Source of the DNA: Bacteroidales bacterium
Lineage (GTDB): Bacteria > Bacteroidota > Bacteroidia > Bacteroidales > TTA-H9
Direction: 5' to 3'
Length of the DNA: 64,000 nucleotides
NCBI GenBank assembly: GCA_028689615.1
Contig: JAQVCV010000004.1
Coordinates: forward strand, 54,756 to 118,755
Numbering within the stretch: position 1 is the first letter of the stretch; every line of letters begins with the position of its first letter. The notes below the pieces were generated by a model. The model had not been told where the DNA came from, did not search any database, and saw nothing but the letters and a program-made list of their open reading frames with translations. Below are positions 29,918 to 39,066 of the stretch, in pieces. The position numbers were made by a program, and so were the translations under genes.

Positions 29918-30412
29918 ATGGACATTCCTCATTCTGTCATCTTGCGTAGTCAGTTAACAGAGCAGCCCTTGCTTGAAAATTTTGTTGATCGTATTTGCGA
30001 TTTCTATAATATTGGTAACACTTATTTCGGACATATTCTTCTCTCGCTGACAGAGGCCTTTGAAAACGCAGTTATCCATGGCAATAGGCAACAAGGCAAC
30101 AAGACCGTGACTATCACCGCGATTAATACTAAGCGAGGTTTGCGGTTTAGTATTAGTGACCAGGGCAACGGTTTCAATCCAGCTTCTGTCCCCGATCCTA
30201 CCAACCCAGACTTGGAAACTGATGACCAAAGCGGAAGAGGTCTTTTTACTATTACTCTTTTAGCCGACGAAGTTAGCTTTTCCGACCAAGGGTCAACTAT
30301 TAATATCTCTTTTTATGTAAGCAGTATGAATAGAGAGCTAAGCAGCATGAGAGCAGAAAAGCTCCAGAGCTATTTATGTAACGAACGTATAATTCAAAAT
30401 AAAGAACAGTGA
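29918..30412 (+). CDS. RsbW-like ATP-binding protein (HATPase_c)
   Basis: A 164-residue stand-alone GHKL ATPase like the anti-sigma kinase RsbW/SpoIIAB. The N-box is LTEAFENAVIHGN (about 43-55), the G1 box is ISDQGNGFNP, and the G2 box is SGRGLFTI. RsbW-type proteins bind a sigma factor and phosphorylate an anti-anti-sigma protein; neither is encoded nearby. In Bacteroidota this gene is commonly found just before ybeY, so its partner may be encoded elsewhere or it may have another role. It overlaps ybeY by four bases (GTGA), indicating translational coupling. Confidence 0.82.
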   Translation: MDIPHSVILRSQLTEQPLLENFVDRICDFYNIGNTYFGHILLSLTEAFENAVIHGNRQQGNKTVTITAINTKRGLRFSISDQGNGFNPASVPDPTNPDLETDDQSGRGLFTITLLADEVSFSDQGSTINISFYVSSMNRELSSMRAEKLQSYLCNERIIQNKEQ

Positions 30413-30819
30413 TTTCTTTTCAGTCTGAAGATGTTTCGTTTCGTTTAAAAGAACGAAAGAAACTAAAGAGTTGGATAGTTGAAGTTATAAGCACAGAGAT
30501 GAAGCGGGCAGGTGATGTCTGCTTCATTTTTGTTTCAGATCAATACCTCCTCGAAATGAACCTGAAATACCTGACACACGATACATTGACGGATGTGATC
30601 ACTTTTGATTATTCAGAAGGTGATGTGGTTTCAGGAGATATTTTTATCAGCGTCCAACGTGTTAAGGAAAATGCTGCTACTTTTGCAGTAAATTTCAATG
30701 AAGAGCTTCACCGGGTTATGATTCATGGAGTTTTGCATTTGATAGGTTTCGGTGACAAAAGCAAAACAGAATCCGATGAAATGAGAGGAAAGGAAGATTT
30801 TTATCTCGCAAGGCTTTGA
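30409..30819 (+). CDS. ybeY: Endoribonuclease YbeY
   Basis: A 136-residue metal-dependent RNase of the UPF0054 family, needed for 16S rRNA 3' maturation and ribosome quality control. The core TLTDVITFDY and SGDIFIS are present. The metal motif reads HGVLHLIGFGD: the first two histidines are kept, but the third ligand of the classical HGxLHLxGYDH is Asp rather than His, a form seen in Bacteroidota. The start is a GTG that overlaps the upstream stop. mnmG begins 42 bases after the stop. Confidence 0.93.
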   Translation: MISFQSEDVSFRLKERKKLKSWIVEVISTEMKRAGDVCFIFVSDQYLLEMNLKYLTHDTLTDVITFDYSEGDVVSGDIFISVQRVKENAATFAVNFNEELHRVMIHGVLHLIGFGDKSKTESDEMRGKEDFYLARL

Positions 30820-30839
30820 TAAACAAGGTGTTAATATCG

Positions 30840-30855
30840 TGTTTCACGTGAAACT
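30840..30855. promoter_or_regulatory. parS-like ParB binding site 1
   Basis: TGTTTCACGTGAAACT matches the bacterial parS palindrome TGTTTCACGTGAAACA at 15 of 16 positions. It lies between ybeY and mnmG, ending six bases before the mnmG start codon. Confidence 0.85.
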
Positions 30856-30861
30856 TTACTG

Positions 30862-32733
30862 ATGTTTCAAAAGTATGATGTAATAGTGGTGGGGGCTGGC
30901 CACGCTGGATGCGAAGCAGCTCATGCGGCTGGCACTCTTGGTTCAAGGGTGCTTCTTGTTACTATGAGTATGGCCAATATGGGTCAAATGTCGTGCAATC
31001 CAAGTATAGGTGGCATAGCCAAGGGCCAGATTGTTCGGGAAATCGATGCTTTGGGTGGAATGACCGGAATTGTGGCAGATAAAACCATGATTCAGTTCCG
31101 TATGCTCAATAAGTCAAAAGGACCTGCTATGTGGAGTCCTAGGTCTCAGAATGACAGAATGTTGTTTTCTGCAGAATGGCGGAATGTGTTAGAGGCTAAC
31201 TCGAACGTGGATTTTCTGCAAGATACTGTTGTGAGTTTGCTTGTTGAATCAGGTCGTGTTTCCGGTGTGGTAACCCATCTTAATTATTCAATCCGATCAA
31301 ATTCGGTCGTTCTTACAAATGGTACATTTTTGAATGGTATTATACATATTGGTTCGAAAAATTTCGGTGGAGGAAGAATTGGTGAAGCAGCTTCCTTTGG
31401 TCTTACCGAGGATTTAAATCGTCTTGGCTTTGTGTCGGACAGGATGAAAACCGGAACTCCTGTACGGGTTGATGGGAGAACTATTGATTTTTCGTTGTTG
31501 GAGGAGCAAAAGGGCGATTCTGTTCCTGAAAAGTTTTCGTTTTTAAATACCCGTAAACTTGAAAATCAACGAAGTTGCTTTATCGCCTACACCTCGGAGA
31601 TGGTTCACGACGAACTAAGAAAAGGATTCTCCTTTTCCCCGATGTTTAATGGACGAATTCAAGGAATTGGACCACGGTATTGCCCAAGTATTGAAGATAA
31701 GATTGAGCGATTTTCTCATCGAAATAAACATCAATTGTTCGTAGAGCCTGAAGGATGGAATACGGTAGAGTATTATATCAATGGATTTTCTTCTTCGCTA
31801 CCGGATGATGTTCAAGTTGCCGCTCTTCGTAAGATTGTGGGTTTTTCAAAAGCAAAGATCTTTAGGCCTGGCTATGCTATCGAATACGATTACTTTCCTC
31901 CATTGCAACTTACCAATAGCTTAGAGACAAAACTTGTTAAGGGTCTGTTTTTTGCCGGGCAGATAAACGGAACGACCGGTTATGAGGAAGCAGCTGCTCA
32001 AGGGCTGCTGGCCGGAATCAATTCACATAGTTATGTTGAAAATAAAGCACCGCTTATTTTAGATCGTTCCGAAGCCTATATCGGAGTATTGGTAGATGAT
32101 TTAATTACCAAAGGTGTGGATGAGCCTTATAGGATGTTTACCTCACGCGCTGAATACAGAACGCTGTTAAGGCAGGACAATGCTGATGTTCGTCTAACCC
32201 CAATTGGTAAGCGTATAGGTTTGGTTTCTGAGGCGAGATGGAGAAGATTTGGGGATAAGATGAGTGCCCTAAAGAAAGTAACTGGAATGATAGAAAGCTT
32301 ATCTGTTATGCCTCATGATGTTAATCAGCTTTTAGAAAGCCAAAATACAGCCACAATTTCGCAAAAGCAGAAAGTAGAAAATTTGCTTCTTCGTCCGCAA
32401 ATTTCTTTGGAGTTGCTAAGGAGTGTTATTGCTCCGTTAAATGACCTCTTCGAAAATATGGGCGATTTGGAAGCTGAGGTTGAGCTGGAAGCAGAAATTC
32501 AGATTAAATACGCAAGCTATATACAAAAGGAAAAAGAGTTGGCTGAAAAGGTGAATAGATACGAGTTGTTAAAAATACCACCTGATTTTGATTATTCTCG
32601 GCTGGCTTCACTTAGCACAGAAGCCAGGCAGAAGTTGTCGGGTATTCGTCCCGCAACCATCGGTCAGGCCGGAAGAATTAGCGGAGTTAGTCCGTCTGAT
32701 ATTTCCGTGTTGCTGGTTTTCTTGAGTAAATAA
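30862..32733 (+). CDS. mnmG: tRNA modification enzyme MnmG (GidA)
   Basis: A 623-residue FAD enzyme that with MnmE installs cmnm5 or nm5 groups on U34 of tRNAs reading two-codon boxes. The FAD motif VVGAGHAGCEAA is at the N-terminus; CNPSIGGIAKGQIVREIDALGG, MLNKSKGPAMWSPRSQ and GQINGTTGYEEAAAQG are family signatures. The C-terminal helical domain ends with LSGIRPATIGQAGRISGVSP, which contacts MnmE and tRNA. Length is standard. It is flanked on both sides by ParB-type palindromes; mnmG near the origin is a frequent arrangement in bacteria. Confidence 0.98.
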   Translation: MFQKYDVIVVGAGHAGCEAAHAAGTLGSRVLLVTMSMANMGQMSCNPSIGGIAKGQIVREIDALGGMTGIVADKTMIQFRMLNKSKGPAMWSPRSQNDRMLFSAEWRNVLEANSNVDFLQDTVVSLLVESGRVSGVVTHLNYSIRSNSVVLTNGTFLNGIIHIGSKNFGGGRIGEAASFGLTEDLNRLGFVSDRMKTGTPVRVDGRTIDFSLLEEQKGDSVPEKFSFLNTRKLENQRSCFIAYTSEMVHDELRKGFSFSPMFNGRIQGIGPRYCPSIEDKIERFSHRNKHQLFVEPEGWNTVEYYINGFSSSLPDDVQVAALRKIVGFSKAKIFRPGYAIEYDYFPPLQLTNSLETKLVKGLFFAGQINGTTGYEEAAAQGLLAGINSHSYVENKAPLILDRSEAYIGVLVDDLITKGVDEPYRMFTSRAEYRTLLRQDNADVRLTPIGKRIGLVSEARWRRFGDKMSALKKVTGMIESLSVMPHDVNQLLESQNTATISQKQKVENLLLRPQISLELLRSVIAPLNDLFENMGDLEAEVELEAEIQIKYASYIQKEKELAEKVNRYELLKIPPDFDYSRLASLSTEARQKLSGIRPATIGQAGRISGVSPSDISVLLVFLSK

Positions 32734-32738
32734 TGTTT

Positions 32739-32754
32739 TGTTTCACGTGAAACA
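32739..32754. promoter_or_regulatory. parS-like ParB binding site 2 (perfect palindrome)
   Basis: TGTTTCACGTGAAACA, a perfect 16-base palindrome identical to the parS consensus. It starts six bases after the mnmG stop and ends 15 bases before the methyltransferase start. Confidence 0.92.
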
Positions 32755-32769
32755 ATAAATTTAGTAGTT

Positions 32770-33657
32770 ATGAATCAGTGTTTTCTGTGTGGCGATAAGC
32801 TTAATGAGTGTGGGAAGGAAGTTGTTGATCATTATGCGACGAATGAGAGTTTTTCTATCGTTGAATGCTCCGGCTGCGGAATGAATTATACTGTACCCAG
32901 GCCATCAGAGCGTAATTTGCCCGAGTATTACCTGGAGTCAAAATACGTTTCTCATACTTCTCAGGGCAGAGGATTGTTTAATTCCTTATATCGGTTTTTT
33001 CAATTTATTAACTTGCAATTGAAGCTTCGGGGTATCAGGCGAGAGGGCTTTCGCACTGGGAAGATGTTAGATATTGGTTGTGGAAATGGGTCGGCACTTG
33101 ATTTTTTTATCAAAAAGGGTTGGAGTGGGGTAGGAGTGGAGCCAGCCTCGTTGGCCAGAGATTATGCTCTTAGTCGTGGTTTAATCGTTTACCCCGAATC
33201 CTATTTAAACGAAGCTTTGAACCGAGATTTTGATTTGATTACAATGTGGCATGTTCTTGAGCATGTCTATGACATTCCCGAAAGAATGACCCAAATCAAA
33301 AAACTTTTAAAGCCCGACGGATTGCTCGTCCTGGCACTGCCAAATCGTAATTCTTTTGACGCGAAGTACTATGGAACCTATTGGGCCGCTTATGATGTTC
33401 CCAGACATCTTTATCACTTCTCCAAAAAAGACATCGAAGCTCTTGCGGATGTTTTTGAGTTTGATTTGGTGAGGGTGGAGCCTATGTGGTTTGATTCCTT
33501 CTATGTTTCCTTGGCAAGTGAAAACTATAGAAAATCTGGTTTCTTGGGGAAGATACGCAGCTTGTTTGTTGGATTGCGCTCTAACTTCAACTCTTCAAAT
33601 ACATCTAGTCTGATCTACTACCTGAGGCCTAAAAATCCTAACTTTGAGAAATGTTAG
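32770..33657 (+). CDS. Class I SAM-dependent methyltransferase with N-terminal zinc-binding motif
   Basis: A 295-residue methyltransferase. The N-terminus has two cysteine pairs (CFLC at residues 4-7 and CSGC at about 36-39) that could bind zinc. The Rossmann core follows: motif I is MLDIGCGNGSALDFF, motif II ends in GVGVEP, and LITMWHVLEHVYD is motif IV. The arrangement resembles methyltransferases found in surface-polysaccharide or tRNA wobble-modification contexts; the substrate is not evident. It lies between mnmG and a large sensor kinase on the same strand, 18 bases ahead of the latter. Confidence 0.83.
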   Translation: MNQCFLCGDKLNECGKEVVDHYATNESFSIVECSGCGMNYTVPRPSERNLPEYYLESKYVSHTSQGRGLFNSLYRFFQFINLQLKLRGIRREGFRTGKMLDIGCGNGSALDFFIKKGWSGVGVEPASLARDYALSRGLIVYPESYLNEALNRDFDLITMWHVLEHVYDIPERMTQIKKLLKPDGLLVLALPNRNSFDAKYYGTYWAAYDVPRHLYHFSKKDIEALADVFEFDLVRVEPMWFDSFYVSLASENYRKSGFLGKIRSLFVGLRSNFNSSNTSSLIYYLRPKNPNFEKC

Positions 33658-33675
33658 TGATTTAATTTCTGAGTA

Positions 33676-36600
33676 ATGAATTTCTGGAAAATTAATTCTC
33701 GATCCTTTGTTTTTTCTTTCCTCGCTATCAGTTCCACCTTGCTACTGGCTGTTTTTCTGCTTATAGATAATAGGCGTAACAATCCCGGCAATCAGCTGGT
33801 GAGGTTAGAAAAAATACTGACTGCCAGGATGGCCTTTTATAACGATATTTCCGCTCAACTCGCCGCAAGCTCTGATTCAGCTACTGTTGTTGCTATAAAG
33901 GCTCTTGCTGATGAGGGTAAAATTGATGGATACCGTATTTACCATTCAGATTCTTTGTTGTGCTGGAGTGATAACCAGGTTAGTTTACCTGCTCTTTTCC
34001 CTAACGGACTGTCAGGTTTGTTTATAAACAAATTTGGCACAACTTTTCTTTTAGGACGCGTGATTCACAAAAACTCGAGCAGGATTGTTGTTTTTGACCG
34101 GATGTACAACGCTTATCCATCGCAAAACCGGTATCTTTTTCCTGGATTCACGGGTCGCTATGCTTCTTTTTCTAAACTGAGCCTTACCGAGGGTGATAGG
34201 TCAAAAAAAATTGATCTGAGCGCTTCACACAGCTTGATGGTGCAATACGAATCAGCGAAAAGTATGATTTTGCTCAATCAGTGGTTGTTGTTAGTTCTGG
34301 TTTGTGTCGATTTTGCCTCTATAGTTTTGTTGCTTTTTTCCTTTAGTTTTAGAAGATCTAAGCGTGGTTTATTCAGAATTTGCAACAACGCACAACTTGT
34401 GTTTATGGGTTTGGTTATTGTTTGGATAGGTTTCTACTTTTTTGTGAGTTTTATTAGCAAGAATCATTCGGGTCTTCTTTTTAGCCCAGGATTAATGGCT
34501 GCCGATAATGTAAACTCAAATCTTGCCTTGCTAACCATTAACACATTAGGTTTGCTTTTTTTCTGTCTGGCCTCCTATTACAATTTATTAACTCGCCGAC
34601 AGCCTCTTTCCAGGTGGCGTTCGGCTGCTTTTATCCTGCTACTTGCAATTTGTTTTGGTGCAATTTCTTCTTTTGCTTCCAGGCTTCTGCTGCACTCTTC
34701 AATAATTCCTGATACAATCTTATTCAATTCGCAGGGAGTGTACTTATTGTTGCAGTATTGTTTAATCTTCACTCTTTATTTAGCCTGGCTGTTGGTATTG
34801 TATGGATTGGTTAGTCAAATTAATCCTATTTCTAGATCCAAATTTTTACAATATCTCATTTTGTTTGCTGCTGGTTTGTTGGTCACACTCATCATCTTTG
34901 GCTTCGTTTCAGTTTTTCTTTCATTTTTAGTTGGAGTCGCTGGTGTTCTTATTTTTCTTGTTTTTCTTTCAACAATTCACAGCACCGATAAAAACCTATT
35001 CCTAAGTTTCCCATGGTCTTTATTAATTATTGCAATTCTTTCGGTTCAGGTGTCGGCCATGGTGCTTCACGTCTCGAGTAAAAAGGAGTTAGTTTTCAGA
35101 CAAAATTTGGGTAATAAATTTCTTCTTTCCGATAGAGACTTGTTGCTTGAGGCTCATATTGGTTCACTCGTTTCTAAGATTCAGTCCGATTCTGTTTTAC
35201 AAGACCTCTCAAATCAATATGCTCAATCTTCTTTTTTGAGTGATACGTTGTTTTCCTATATTCAAAGAAAGTATTTCTCTGGGTATCTTTTAAAATACAA
35301 TGCTCAACTTACAGCATGCTTTCCTCAAGATGTTTTACGGCTATCAGGTCGAGGCTCTCTTACTGGTTGTCGAGATTTTTTCGCTGATTTGAAAGCAAAA
35401 GGACGAAGTATTCCGGATGTCAATTCGCTTTATTATCTTAGTAATGTCGATGAGGCCGAATCAATCTACCTTCTTGAAATACCCCTTCAGTTTTCTTCAA
35501 ATTTGCTAAGTCTTTATTTTGAGTTCTTTCGCACTGGTGTTTCACGTGGAATAGGACTTCCGGAAGTTGTTTCAAGTTCTTCTTCTGGTTTTAAAGAGCA
35601 GCTTTCAAAATACAGTTATGCTTATTATGATCGGGATACTCTTTTAAGCCATGCTGGGGAGTTCTCCTATTGGAGGTTTCTATCGGAGAATAATTGTTTA
35701 TCTGTACCCTTCAACACACCCTATATTACAGAAGGGTGGTCGCATTTGAAGCTATCTAATGGACCTGATTCTTGTTTAGTAATTAGTTTAAAAGATTCTG
35801 GAAAATTTTATTTGTTGACTGTTTTTAGCTATTTGTTTATTGGCTTTGGACTGCTCTATTTGCTTTTTTTATTGTGTATAAGAGTTGTTTCACGATATAA
35901 ACTTCCACTTACAGGATTGCAGGATAAGGTTCAAATCTCTGTTTTAGTTCTGATATTTGCCAGTATGGCCCTTATTGGTGTTGTTTCTGTGTATCATATC
36001 TTTTCTCTTAATGCAACTAAAAACCGTGATCTTCTTACTGAAAAAACTCACAGCATACTTGTTGAGTTGCAGCATAAGCTTTCTGCCTTTTCTTCTTTTT
36101 CGCAGTCTGATGCCCCGCAGCTTGAAGGTTTGTTGATGAAATTCTCTGAAGTTTTCTTTTCCGATATTAATTTATACGATACTTCCGGTACTCTTTTAGC
36201 ATCTAGCAATCCTGAGATTTATCAACAAGGAATTTTGTCCAATTACATGAATCCAGATGCATTTGATGTGATGTGCAAGGCAAAGTATTCGTTCTTTGTT
36301 CATACAGAATCTCTGGGATCGGCCAATTTCCAAAGTTCCTATTTAACTTTCAATAATGCAAAAAATCAAACTATCGCTTATTTGAATCTACCTGCGTTTT
36401 CTAAACTCGATGATTTAAGAGCTGAGGTCAGTTCCTTTTTAGTTACTTTCATCAATACTTTCGCTATCATCCTGGTTGTTGCCTCTGTTTTTGGCTTGTT
36501 CGTTTCTCGTTTTATTACAAACCCATTAAAAACACTCGGAAAGCACCTCTCTTCCTTCAGACTGGGCGGTGTGAACAGTCGCATTTACTGGAATAGTAAA

Positions 36601-37368
36601 GATGAGATTGGGTTGTTAATTAGAGAGTACAATTCTATGGTAGATAAATTAGATACAGGCGCTGTGGAATTAAAAATTAAAGAAAGGGAGGACACGTGGA
36701 AAGAGATGGCTCGACAAGTGGCTCATGAAGTTAAAAATCCATTGACTCCACTAAAGTTAAATTTTCAGATGCTAACTCGAGCTTGGAAGGACAACGATCC
36801 CGATTTTGGAGTCAGGCTCGACAAGTTTTCAATTATTATGGAGGAACAAATTGATAAATTGATTTATTTAGCTTCGAATTTCGGGAAAATGGCCACCCTG
36901 CCGGAACCTCAATTCGCTGATTTGGACATCAGGTCTTTTTTTAATAGCCTTATCGAATTTTATAACGAACAGCTTGCCGAGATTTCCGTTTCGTTCAATA
37001 ACTTGAATAGTAGTACTATTACGACTGACAAATCGATATTAGATATTGTGATTAATAATCTAATTCTTAATGGTATTCAATCGGTTTCTAATCCAGAGAA
37101 TGCTCGTATTCATATTTCTGTTTATACTCCAGAGGGTTCTAACGGCAAACTCGAGATCCGAGTTTCCGACAATGGAAATGGCATACCTGAGTCGGAGTTT
37201 CCAAAGATCTTCACCCCTTATTTCACTACTAAATCATCAGGGTCGGGTATTGGGCTTTTTTTAGCTTCTCAATTGATGAATAAACTTGGCGGAGAGATCT
37301 GGTTTGAATCTACGCTTGGCCAAGGTACTTCGTTCTTTTTACTGCTTCCTTCATCTTCTAAATCGTAA
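33676..37368 (+). CDS. Large NtrY-like membrane sensor histidine kinase
   Basis: A 1230-residue sensor kinase. The N-terminal 940 residues hold many hydrophobic helices: one at the start, a block of about seven to eight at about 200-480, one near 715-740, one near 765-785 and one near 925-945. Extracytoplasmic segments lie between. A HAMP domain follows (about 945-995), then HisKA with His1017 in ARQVAHEVKNPLTPLK, which is of the NtrY type, and HATPase_c with NNLILNGIQSV, DNGNGIP and GSGIGLF. No receiver is attached and no response regulator is adjacent, so its partner is encoded elsewhere. The gene is strikingly T-rich on the coding strand and contains a parS-like site. Confidence 0.87.
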   Translation: MNFWKINSRSFVFSFLAISSTLLLAVFLLIDNRRNNPGNQLVRLEKILTARMAFYNDISAQLAASSDSATVVAIKALADEGKIDGYRIYHSDSLLCWSDNQVSLPALFPNGLSGLFINKFGTTFLLGRVIHKNSSRIVVFDRMYNAYPSQNRYLFPGFTGRYASFSKLSLTEGDRSKKIDLSASHSLMVQYESAKSMILLNQWLLLVLVCVDFASIVLLLFSFSFRRSKRGLFRICNNAQLVFMGLVIVWIGFYFFVSFISKNHSGLLFSPGLMAADNVNSNLALLTINTLGLLFFCLASYYNLLTRRQPLSRWRSAAFILLLAICFGAISSFASRLLLHSSIIPDTILFNSQGVYLLLQYCLIFTLYLAWLLVLYGLVSQINPISRSKFLQYLILFAAGLLVTLIIFGFVSVFLSFLVGVAGVLIFLVFLSTIHSTDKNLFLSFPWSLLIIAILSVQVSAMVLHVSSKKELVFRQNLGNKFLLSDRDLLLEAHIGSLVSKIQSDSVLQDLSNQYAQSSFLSDTLFSYIQRKYFSGYLLKYNAQLTACFPQDVLRLSGRGSLTGCRDFFADLKAKGRSIPDVNSLYYLSNVDEAESIYLLEIPLQFSSNLLSLYFEFFRTGVSRGIGLPEVVSSSSSGFKEQLSKYSYAYYDRDTLLSHAGEFSYWRFLSENNCLSVPFNTPYITEGWSHLKLSNGPDSCLVISLKDSGKFYLLTVFSYLFIGFGLLYLLFLLCIRVVSRYKLPLTGLQDKVQISVLVLIFASMALIGVVSVYHIFSLNATKNRDLLTEKTHSILVELQHKLSAFSSFSQSDAPQLEGLLMKFSEVFFSDINLYDTSGTLLASSNPEIYQQGILSNYMNPDAFDVMCKAKYSFFVHTESLGSANFQSSYLTFNNAKNQTIAYLNLPAFSKLDDLRAEVSSFLVTFINTFAIILVVASVFGLFVSRFITNPLKTLGKHLSSFRLGGVNSRIYWNSKDEIGLLIREYNSMVDKLDTGAVELKIKEREDTWKEMARQVAHEVKNPLTPLKLNFQMLTRAWKDNDPDFGVRLDKFSIIMEEQIDKLIYLASNFGKMATLPEPQFADLDIRSFFNSLIEFYNEQLAEISVSFNNLNSSTITTDKSILDIVINNLILNGIQSVSNPENARIHISVYTPEGSNGKLEIRVSDNGNGIPESEFPKIFTPYFTTKSSGSGIGLFLASQLMNKLGGEIWFESTLGQGTSFFLLLPSSSKS
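35538..35553. promoter_or_regulatory. parS-like ParB binding site 3 (inside the NtrY-like gene)
   Basis: TGTTTCACGTGGAATA fits TGTTNCACGTGNAACA with one mismatch (T for C at position 15). It is inside coding sequence (codons for GVSRGI), where parS sites often lie in other bacteria. Confidence 0.65.
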
Positions 37369-37371
37369 TTG

Positions 37372-38856
37372 GTGAATCCCTTAAAAAAACTTGCCGGTCA
37401 AACAATAATTTACGGAATTCCAAGCGTTTTGCTAAGAGTTCTTAGCTACCTATTGACCCCATTATATACTCGTGTGCTCGATACGGCTGAGTATGGCACT
37501 TATGTATATCTCTACTCAATTGTAGCGTTCATGATTGTGGTTTTAACCTATGGAATGGAGACTGCTTTCTTCCGTTTTTATTCAAAAAGTGACGACCCTC
37601 CAAAAGTATATAATACTGTTTTTCTCTCCATTCTTGGAACTAGTACTGCTTTTGTTCTGATAACCATTTTCTTTAGTTCTTCCATTGCCACGCTGGTTGG
37701 GGTTCAGGGAAAGTCTGATTATATTGTTTATTTCGGGTTGATTTTAGGACTAGATGCTGTTAGTTCTATTCCTTTCGCACTTTTAAGGGCAACCGGCAAA
37801 GCTGCTCGTTTCGCGGCATTAAGAATGGTTAATATTTTGGTAAACATAAGCTTCAATCTTCTTTTTTTAATCGTTTTTCCCTGGCTTTTTAAAAGTGGCA
37901 TTCTTAACGGTGGTATTGCCGACTACTTACATTCCGACGATTTAATTCAGTATATTTTTATCAGCAACCTGATTGCAAGTGCTGTAACTTTGCTTTTGTT
38001 GCTGCCAAGTTTATCAATTAATTTCCAAAAATTCAGCTTTTCCTTGTGGCTTAAGCTGTTTAAATATGCTTTTCCCTTGTTAATTGCTGGTTTAGCCGGA
38101 ATAATTAATGAAACATTCGACAGGGTGCTTTTAAAACACCTATTACCAACTGATTTAGCTGATAGCCTGGTTGGTATTTATGGAGCTTGTTATAAGATTT
38201 CAATTTTGATTACCCTTTTTATTCAAGCTTTTCGGTATGCAGCAGAACCATTTTTCTTTTCTCAGGCTAATAATTCTGATTCCAAGCGGGTTTATAGCTT
38301 AATATTAACCTACTTTGTTTTAGCTCTTAGCCTTATTTTCTTGGTTACTATGCTTTTTTTGGACCTTATTATTGTGTTTATTGGTGAGGATTTTAGGGTA
38401 GGACGTCCTGTTATACCAATACTAATGATTGCGAATGTTTTTTTAGGAGTATTTTATAATTTAAGCATTTGGTATAAGCTTACTAATCAGACTATTTATG
38501 GAGCGTATCTGTCAATTATAGGTGCAGCAGTTACTCTTTTATTGAATTTATGGATGATCCCTGATTATGGTTATATGGGCTCAGCATGGGCCACCCTGGT
38601 GTGCTACTTTGTTATGATGGTAATTTCGTATAGATGGGGCCAAAAGCATTATCCAGTTAATTACAATCTCCGAAAAATTTTTACTTTTTTTGGGTTAGCC
38701 CTTGTACTTTTTTTTATTTCAAAACTATTTGATTCCTTGTCGTTTAATGCGCGTTTGGTTGCATCTTTTGGGCTGTTTATGTTTTATCTTGTGGTGGTAG
38801 CCTTCATTGAGCAAAAAAATCTTAAACTACTGTTTCTTAAGGTTGGTAAAACCTGA
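37372..38856 (+). CDS. Polysaccharide flippase (Wzx/MATE-like)
   Basis: A 494-residue membrane protein with about 14 helices, of the oligosaccharidyl-lipid flippase superfamily. The N-terminus LKKLAGQTIIYGIPSVLLRVL with YLLTPLYTRVLDTAEYG is characteristic of polysaccharide biosynthesis proteins that move lipid-linked sugars across the inner membrane. No glycosyltransferases surround it, so it is an orphan flippase, probably a housekeeping one. The start is a GTG at 37372 (a TTG at 37369 abuts the kinase stop); both give the same protein apart from one residue. Confidence 0.88.
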   Translation: MNPLKKLAGQTIIYGIPSVLLRVLSYLLTPLYTRVLDTAEYGTYVYLYSIVAFMIVVLTYGMETAFFRFYSKSDDPPKVYNTVFLSILGTSTAFVLITIFFSSSIATLVGVQGKSDYIVYFGLILGLDAVSSIPFALLRATGKAARFAALRMVNILVNISFNLLFLIVFPWLFKSGILNGGIADYLHSDDLIQYIFISNLIASAVTLLLLLPSLSINFQKFSFSLWLKLFKYAFPLLIAGLAGIINETFDRVLLKHLLPTDLADSLVGIYGACYKISILITLFIQAFRYAAEPFFFSQANNSDSKRVYSLILTYFVLALSLIFLVTMLFLDLIIVFIGEDFRVGRPVIPILMIANVFLGVFYNLSIWYKLTNQTIYGAYLSIIGAAVTLLLNLWMIPDYGYMGSAWATLVCYFVMMVISYRWGQKHYPVNYNLRKIFTFFGLALVLFFISKLFDSLSFNARLVASFGLFMFYLVVVAFIEQKNLKLLFLKVGKT

Positions 38857-39066
38857 TAACTCTCGAGGTTTACTGTGGTATATGTGCTTTTCAGTTACTG
38901 TTTAGGTTTTCGGCCACATAACAGTTGATCTCTATTACAACTATAATCCTAGGTTTCATTCCATTCAGATTCTTTAGAATTTCTCTTATATTAATCCTCA
39001 ATAGCATCCGTTTATAGTTGTATCATGGCAATTTCATTAATTTTGCTGACCTAATATCTATCCCCG
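38857..39066. other. AT-rich intergenic region before dut
   Basis: A 210-base gap. A -7 box TAATTTTG is at 39038-39045, 21 bases before the dut start, with no good -33 at 19-21 bases. No terminator hairpin was found after the flippase gene, and no other structure was recognised. Confidence 0.4.
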
